From Clostridiales bacterium (GTDB lineage Bacteria; Bacillota; Clostridia; Oscillospirales; CAG-272): a stretch of 36,808 nucleotides of DNA. Shown here one piece after another: positions 31,874 to 36,808 of this stretch. Position numbers and translations under genes: made by a program. Location: NCBI GenBank assembly GCA_012800735.1, contig JAAZIU010000042.1, forward strand, positions 1 to 36,808. The letters run 5' to 3'. The notes beneath the pieces were generated by a model, which was not told where the DNA came from, searched no databases, and saw only the letters and a program-made list of their open reading frames with translations. The stretch's first letter is position 1. The number at the start of each line of letters is the position of its first letter.

Positions 31874-34047
31874 CAGTTAAGCGCCGCAATATTTGAGTTC
31901 AATTTGTGTTGAATCTCTTTTCCGAGCAATTTGTTTTCGGGCTTTTCAAGTTTTGGATCATAAGCAAGCAATTCGCGAGCAAGGTTCATCGCAAGATATA
32001 GAGTTTCCGTATCCGTCGATAGGGTAAGTCCAAAGTCGCTAATGCCATGCTGCATGGCACTTCCGTCTCGGCGCGGAAGAAATTCGCCCGGTCCTCTCAT
32101 ATTAAGGTCAGTTTCGGCAATCTTAAAGCCGTCATTCGTTTCCTTCATAATATTCAGTCGCCTGACTGCCGTCTCGCTTTTTGTGTCTGAAACAAGTACG
32201 CAATATGATTTCAGCTTACCGCGTCCGACTCGTCCGCGAAGCTGGTGGAGCTGAGAAAGTCCGAATCTCTCTGCGTTTTCAATTATCATAAGCGTCGCGT
32301 TCGGCACATCGATTCCAACCTCTATAACTGTCGTTGCGACAAGTACCTGCGTCTCTCCCGATGCAAAGGAACTCATCACCCGGTCTTTTTCTGCAGAGCT
32401 CATTTTGCCGTGAAGTATTCCGATTTTTAACTCCGGCAATTCTTCTTGAAGTGTCTGCCCATATCTGACAGCAGATTTCAGCTCGCCTAAGCCATCGCGA
32501 GGGCTATCTATACTTTCCGGAAAGGGGATTATATCGCCACCGACCAAATCTTCTTCTGATAGTTCATCAGTTAGCGTTCCTACCGCTGGACAAATCACAT
32601 AAACCTGCTGTCCTTCCGCAGTCAGCTTTTTGATAAATGATATTAGCCGTTCATGATAGCCGGAATTTACCACAAAAGTATCGACTTTCTGTCGTCCTGG
32701 AGGAAGTTCATCTATAGCAGAAGATTTAAGGTCTCCGTAAATGATTAAAGCCAGCGTTCTCGGAATCGGCGTCGCGCTCATGACGAGTATGTGCGGTGAT
32801 ATGTCGTGTAAGGTCTGTTGAGTTAATGTGCTGCGCTGCCGAACTCCGAAGCGGTGCTGTTCATCGGTTATCGTAAGTCCGAGTCGTTTGAATCCGACTC
32901 CTTCGGATAACAGAGCGTGTGTACCGATGCAAACATCTATATCGCCGCCTTCAATTCCATGATATATAATCTTTTTCTGTGATGGCTTGACTGAACCGGT
33001 AAGGAGCGCGGTTTTAATTCCTGCTTTTGCCAGCATTGGTTCGATATTTGAGTAATGTTGAGCCGCCAAAACCTCGGTCGGGACGAGGAAAGCCGTCTGC
33101 CAACCGTTTTTTGCCGCCATATAAGCCGCCGCAACGGCGCAAACGGTCTTTCCGGAACCTACATCGCCGTATATAAGCCGATCCATACGATTACCAGAGC
33201 TTAAATCTGCTGAGATGTTCGAAATTGCCTTTTTTTGAGCACCGGTAAGCGTGAAACTTAAAGACGAGGCAAACTCATCGGCAAGTTGTTTTGTTTTTTT
33301 GAATACCGCGACATTATGCTCAAAATTTCTATTATCAGTTTTTATAGCCTCAATACAGAGAGCAAAGCTCAAGAGTTCACTGAAAACGAAATATCTTCTG
33401 CCTTTTTCAATATCCTCATAAGACTTGGGAAAATGAATAGCTCTTGCCGCTTCGATAAAGCTGCAAATTCCGGCTTTCCTGCGGATATATTCAGGAATCG
33501 TTTCGTAAAGGATTGGATTTCGCTCAAAGGAAGATATAACCCCTTCAATACAGGAAGCGGTGAATTTTTGTTTCAGCCCGGCTGTAAGAGGGTAAATAGG
33601 TACAAATTCCGGCAGCGGAATTCCTTCTTTATATGGTTCGAATATAGGAGAGTTTAAAGTCAGGCGATTGTTATATTTTGTAAGCTTGCCGTAAAAACGA
33701 TATCTTGACCCCACTTCAAAGATGCGATCCCTTGAAAGATAAGGGCGATTGAAAAATACAACGCTTACCTTTCCGCTTTCATCAAATGCGTTGAACTTGG
33801 TTAAAGACATACGTTTTTGTCGGCTTATAGTCTCGGTTCGCGGGATTGTTCCGACAGTCAGGATAAAAGCCGAATTCTCTTCAAATTGCGCTTCCGAAAG
33901 CTTTTTCACATCACCTCGGTGCTGATAACCCCTGGGGAAATGCATTATGAGGTCCTTTGCGATGAAGATACCGAGTTTTTCAAACGCTGCTCTTCTGACC
34001 GGTCCTATTCCCTGGAGTTCGGATATCGGTGTGTCAGGACTTAACAT
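31873..34047 (-). CDS. recG: ATP-dependent DNA helicase RecG
   Basis: RecG remodels stalled replication forks and branched DNA. The 724-residue protein has the N-terminal ELQGIGP helix-hairpin-helix, an OB-type wedge domain (about 60-140) and two helicase domains. Visible motifs are GDVGSGKT (294-301), VPTEVLAAQH (322-331), DEQHRFGVRQR (395-405), SATPIPRTL, the second-domain VATTVIEVGIDVPNA, and QLRGRVGRG. The C-terminal wedge-anchoring part is present. AGGAGGACA precedes the ATG at 34047. It is slightly longer than many RecGs. Confidence 0.97.
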   Translation of the reverse strand: MLSPDTPISELQGIGPVRRAAFEKLGIFIAKDLIMHFPRGYQHRGDVKKLSEAQFEENSAFILTVGTIPRTETISRQKRMSLTKFNAFDESGKVSVVFFNRPYLSRDRIFEVGSRYRFYGKLTKYNNRLTLNSPIFEPYKEGIPLPEFVPIYPLTAGLKQKFTASCIEGVISSFERNPILYETIPEYIRRKAGICSFIEAARAIHFPKSYEDIEKGRRYFVFSELLSFALCIEAIKTDNRNFEHNVAVFKKTKQLADEFASSLSFTLTGAQKKAISNISADLSSGNRMDRLIYGDVGSGKTVCAVAAAYMAAKNGWQTAFLVPTEVLAAQHYSNIEPMLAKAGIKTALLTGSVKPSQKKIIYHGIEGGDIDVCIGTHALLSEGVGFKRLGLTITDEQHRFGVRQRSTLTQQTLHDISPHILVMSATPIPRTLALIIYGDLKSSAIDELPPGRQKVDTFVVNSGYHERLISFIKKLTAEGQQVYVICPAVGTLTDELSEEDLVGGDIIPFPESIDSPRDGLGELKSAVRYGQTLQEELPELKIGILHGKMSSAEKDRVMSSFASGETQVLVATTVIEVGIDVPNATLMIIENAERFGLSQLHQLRGRVGRGKLKSYCVLVSDTKSETAVRRLNIMKETNDGFKIAETDLNMRGPGEFLPRRDGSAMQHGISDFGLTLSTDTETLYLAMNLARELLAYDPKLEKPENKLLGKEIQHKLNSNIAALN

Positions 34048-34093
34048 TATATGTCCTCCTAAAGGGAAAGTGGTAAAATTCTTTTAAAATACC

Positions 34094-34122
34094 TTGATTG
34101 ATTCTCGAAGTAATGGTATAAT
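34094..34122 (+). promoter_or_regulatory. Promoter for the small membrane protein gene
   Basis: TTGATT (34094-34099), 17-base spacer, TATAAT (34117-34122). The leader to ATG 34191 is about 60 nt. The 143-base gap is divergent with recG, for which no clear promoter was found. Confidence 0.8.
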
Positions 34123-34190
34123 AATATATGTAATTGATTTGTGCAGAATAATGCGTTGGTATATATTCGCGTAAAAGAAAGGAAAAGTAT

Positions 34191-34478
34191 ATGGATAAGA
34201 TTAAAACCGGATATGAAAACTTTAAAAACGCTTTTAATGAAAAGGTAGAATCCGATCAGCTCATGCTCCGCAATTCTTATAAGTTCGATCTCGCGCTAGT
34301 GCGGCGCAACAATCCGGACGATAAGATTATTGCTTTCTATGCAAACAGCGAAGAGAAAGAATTGCCTTTGCTCAAAGTTGCGGCTATTGCTGCTTCCATA
34401 AGCCTGGCGATATTGCTGTGGATCAAAATAGGCGAGCTTGTATTTAATATAAGGTATAAAAATCGCTTTAGGAGGTAA
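34191..34478 (+). CDS. Small hypothetical membrane protein
   Basis: A 95-residue protein with a basic/acidic mixed N-terminal domain (1-58), one membrane helix (about 60-84, VAAIAASISLAILLWIKIG) and a short Arg/Lys-rich tail, suggesting the tail faces the cytosol. No family recognised. Support comes from the promoter above, AAAGGAAAAG before the ATG and a plausible composition. It overlaps the convergent cysteine desulfurase gene tail-to-tail by 11 bases. Confidence 0.7.
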   Translation: MDKIKTGYENFKNAFNEKVESDQLMLRNSYKFDLALVRRNNPDDKIIAFYANSEEKELPLLKVAAIAASISLAILLWIKIGELVFNIRYKNRFRR

Positions 34479-35643
34479 GTTTTCCGTATTCCGGCGACAA
34501 AGCACGAATTTGAGCTGTGATTTTGTGCATTTGAGATATAATATATTCTATATCATCGTCGGTGTTTTCATCTCCGAGCGAGAAACGGATAGATGAGCGT
34601 ATTGTTTTTTCAGGCAACCCGATCGCTTTGAGAACATGAGACGGCTCATCCTTCGCCGCAGTACAAGCCGAACCGGCGGAAACGCATATGCCGGCAAGAT
34701 CGAGCAGTAGAAGCAAACTTTCGGATTCGCAAAATTCAAACGACATATTCAAGTTACCGGCAAGCCTTTGCTCCATTGTGCCGTTTATTTGGCTGAACGG
34801 TATTTTATGCAGTTCTGAGGCAAGCCGGTCGCGCTTTTGTTTTAAACCGGCTTTGTCTTTCGATGCAGATGCCGCGTCTTTTATTGCCTGAGCAAGTCCG
34901 ACTATATACGCTACGTTTTCGGTTCCTGCGCGCTGACCGCGCTCCTGAGCGCCTCCGTCGATATAGCGGCTTACCATACAACCAGTTTTGATATACAAAA
35001 GCCCTATCCCCTTAGGCGCGCCGATTTTATGTCCGGATATCGAAAGCATATCAACTCCGAGCCTGTCTAAATCAATCGGAATATTTCCCATCGCCTGTAC
35101 GGCATCACAGAAAAAATCCGCTTTATGTCTGTGAGCAATCCGGGCAAGCTCTTTTACAGGCTCTATTGTTCCGATTTCGTTGTTAGCAAGCATACAGATC
35201 ATTTGGATCGTATCAGGACGAACAGCCCGCTCAAATTCGTCAGGACAAATCAAACCGTCCCCGCAGCAGGGTTTTACAAGCGTCGCTTCGTATCTTTCGC
35301 TCTTCAGCGCAGCAATGGAATTCAGCACCGCATGATGCTCGATTTCAGTTGATACAATATGTCTGCCGCGATGCCGGTTCGCTCTTGCGTTGCCCTTTAA
35401 TGCCCAATTTATAGCTTCGGTTCCGCCGGAGGTAAAATAAATCTCCGTCTCGCGGCAGTTGAGCGTATCGGCTATTGTTTTCTTTGCGTCTCTTACGGCT
35501 GCAGCCGCCTTTCTTCCGGGCGTGTGGAGGCTTGAAGGGTTTCCCCAGTTGTCGCGAAAATACGGCTCCATAGCCTTCATGACGCTTTCGGTGACTGCCG
35601 TTGTCGCGGCATGATCTGCGTAAACGAACTTTTTTTCCGACAT
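34468..35643 (-). CDS. Cysteine desulfurase (NifS/IscS class)
   Basis: A PLP enzyme that takes sulfur from cysteine for Fe-S clusters or thiolated tRNAs. The 391-residue protein has DHAATT (10-15), His104 (EIEHHAV), the PLP lysine Lys206 in SGHKIGAPKG and the catalytic loop cysteine Cys327 in GSACTAAKDEPSHVL. The start is ATG 35643, which has TTGGAGGC seven bases upstream; the longer reading frame runs into the promoter. No iscU, nifU or mnmA is next to it, so the acceptor cannot be inferred; nifS or iscS would be possible names. Confidence 0.93.
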   Translation of the reverse strand: MSEKKFVYADHAATTAVTESVMKAMEPYFRDNWGNPSSLHTPGRKAAAAVRDAKKTIADTLNCRETEIYFTSGGTEAINWALKGNARANRHRGRHIVSTEIEHHAVLNSIAALKSERYEATLVKPCCGDGLICPDEFERAVRPDTIQMICMLANNEIGTIEPVKELARIAHRHKADFFCDAVQAMGNIPIDLDRLGVDMLSISGHKIGAPKGIGLLYIKTGCMVSRYIDGGAQERGQRAGTENVAYIVGLAQAIKDAASASKDKAGLKQKRDRLASELHKIPFSQINGTMEQRLAGNLNMSFEFCESESLLLLLDLAGICVSAGSACTAAKDEPSHVLKAIGLPEKTIRSSIRFSLGDENTDDDIEYIISQMHKITAQIRALSPEYGKLTS

Positions 35644-35668
35644 AATATTGCCTCCAATCATCATAACC

Positions 35669-35697
35669 ATTATAGCGCTAAAATTCAGTACATTCAA
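35669..35697 (-). promoter_or_regulatory. Promoter of the cysteine desulfurase gene
   Basis: Minus strand TTGAAT (35697-35692), 17-base spacer, TATAAT (35674-35669), about 25 bases before the ATG at 35643. No IscR-type operator was recognised. Confidence 0.85.
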
Positions 35698-35731
35698 GTG
35701 CAAAGCGGTAAAATATCGGAGGTATCGGTTT

Positions 35732-35836
35732 ATGAGTCCAAAAATATTCGAACGGGTTTCTCAGATTGTATTGAAAACTCGATATTTCAATAAAAGACGG
35801 CGCGCCCGACGCATCCTACGTTGTCAGGCGCGGTAA
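35732..35836 (+). CDS. Possible small basic protein, 34 codons
   Basis: ATG 35732 has a good GGAGG site seven bases upstream and opens a 34-residue frame rich in Arg and Lys (KRRRARR in the middle), ending 11 bases before the glycosyltransferase start. No family is recognised. A different frame of the same stretch (from about 35779) also reads plausibly as coding (DGAPDASYVVRRG) and stops at 35844. This could be a real small gene, a leader peptide, or a decayed gene remnant. Low confidence. Confidence 0.25.
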   Translation: MSPKIFERVSQIVLKTRYFNKRRRARRILRCQAR

Positions 35837-35847
35837 CAATTTGTAAG

Positions 35848-36808
35848 ATGGATAAAACAAAAAAACGTATTCTTTTCGTCGGGATCGGAATGTATCTCGG
35901 CGGTACCGAAAAAGCTTTTCTTTCTCTTGCGCGCAATATCGATTATTCATTATATGATGTCGATCTGTTGCTTGCAAAAAGGGAAGGCCCCCTTCTTGAT
36001 GAGATACCAAAAGAAATAAATGTATATGAGCTGCCGGATTTTGGAGATATGTTTCTCTTGAGCTCTAAAAATACATATAAAATAATTTGGAATTCAATTA
36101 TAAAAAAACATCCGGGCTCGGTTTTTCTTATCTTCTCATATTTTATAAGACTGTTGTTCTCAAAAACCCAAAGGCAGTCGATTGCGACCCGAATGTGGAT
36201 AGACTTGATGCAAAGATATGCCCCGGAATTTGAAAACGGCTTTTACGACGCCGCGATAGCTTTCTGGGGAGATCGCGCCATGTTTTATATGGTTGACAAG
36301 GTTAAAAACGCCGGTAAATATATAACTTGGCTGCACTTCGATTATGGAAACCCGAAACGGGATGACAACATATATCTGCCGTATTTTCAAAAATGCGATT
36401 ATATAGTTACGGTCTCCGAATCGGTTGATGCTGCGCTGAAAAAAGCCCTCCCTGCGGTTTCCTCTCGTTGCGTTGCAATGGAAAATCTGATAGATTCTAA
36501 AAATATCCGAAGACTTGCGCTTGAGGGAAAGTCTTTTCCGGATACGGCTTATAAAGGTCTCAGAATACTATCCGTCTGCCGTTTATCTGATCAGAAGGGA
36601 GTTGACTTTATACCGCCAGTGCTCCATCGGCTCAGAAAAGAAGGATATGATTTAAGGTGGTATGTAATAGGAGACGGAGAGAAAGAATATAAGCTTAAAC
36701 TCGTCGAAGACGCGCTGCGGCTCGGTGTTGCGGATATCTTTTTTTTACTCGGCTCGAAAGATAATCCATACGGCTATATGCGCGATGCGGATATCTTTGC
36801 TTTGCCGT
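35848..36808 (+). CDS. Glycosyltransferase, GT-B fold (family 4-like), partial
   Basis: The gene runs off the right edge; 320 residues are visible. The N-terminus has the GT-B pattern RILFVGIGMYLGGTEKAF (residues 7-24), with the GGxE-type acceptor loop of family 4 enzymes. The C-terminal domain starts near 236 with LRILSVCRLSDQKGVD, followed by WYVIGDGEKE (271-280) and the strand LRLGVADIFFLLGSKDNPY. The first domain has a hydrophobic stretch near 92-104 that may touch the membrane. The ATG 35848 has no good ribosome-binding site; it may be coupled to the small frame before it. It probably begins a polysaccharide gene cluster, but the evidence lies outside the window. Confidence 0.85.
   Translation, partial: MDKTKKRILFVGIGMYLGGTEKAFLSLARNIDYSLYDVDLLLAKREGPLLDEIPKEINVYELPDFGDMFLLSSKNTYKIIWNSIIKKHPGSVFLIFSYFIRLLFSKTQRQSIATRMWIDLMQRYAPEFENGFYDAAIAFWGDRAMFYMVDKVKNAGKYITWLHFDYGNPKRDDNIYLPYFQKCDYIVTVSESVDAALKKALPAVSSRCVAMENLIDSKNIRRLALEGKSFPDTAYKGLRILSVCRLSDQKGVDFIPPVLHRLRKEGYDLRWYVIGDGEKEYKLKLVEDALRLGVADIFFLLGSKDNPYGYMRDADIFALP

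Overview
The window looks like a piece of a Bacillota (Firmicutes) chromosome, most likely an uncultured member of Clostridia. The evidence is Rex, a DnaD-type primosome protein next to a DnaI/DnaC-like helicase loader, PyrK-dependent dihydroorotate dehydrogenase, a QueT-type S component, the PFL/ACT (UPF0210/UPF0237) pair, Gram-positive style AGGAGG ribosome-binding sites and near-consensus sigma-A promoters. I cannot assign a genus. I saw no insertion sequence, CRISPR array, phage module or tRNA gene.

Layout. 1-102 is the 3' tail of a 23S rRNA gene, followed by a strong terminator with no 5S rRNA in between. From a consensus promoter at 265-293, a long rightward run follows: queT, galU, a dCMP deaminase, a lipoprotein, a degenerate low-molecular-weight phosphatase, rimI, tsaD, an isocitrate dehydrogenase, rex, dnaD-like, a dnaC/dnaI-like loader and a Gfo/Idh/MocA oxidoreductase. 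It ends at a bidirectional terminator at 9891-9928. Facing it, a leftward operon (15935 to 9946) starts at a perfect -35/17/-10 promoter. It encodes three more Gfo/Idh/MocA oxidoreductases, a TIM-barrel sugar isomerase/epimerase and a lipoprotein solute-binding protein, so this is probably a carbohydrate oxidation/epimerisation locus.

From a divergent promoter at 16205-16233 runs pyrK-pyrD-mnmE-RNHCP protein-ilvN. A small convergent hypothetical gene follows, then a three-gene module (20790-26331): two ABC exporter half-transporters, each with a cytosolic N-terminal domain and zinc ribbon, flanking a DUF1854 protein. A leftward ACT-domain/PFL pair comes next. A rightward unit then carries a membrane protein, alr, an exported trigger-factor-like lipoprotein and pyrE, closed by a terminator shared with leftward recG. 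The window ends with a small membrane protein, a leftward cysteine desulfurase and the start of a GT-B glycosyltransferase that runs off the edge.

Most genes are housekeeping: pyrimidine synthesis (pyrK, pyrD, pyrE, dCMP deaminase), tRNA modification (tsaD, mnmE, cysteine desulfurase, queuosine precursor uptake), replication and repair (dnaD-like, loader, recG) and redox control (rex, icd). The less ordinary parts are the ABC/DUF1854/ABC module, the four-oxidoreductase sugar locus, the phosphatase homologue lacking both catalytic residues, the Rex homologue with an altered dinucleotide-binding loop and the lipoprotein chaperone related to trigger factor.
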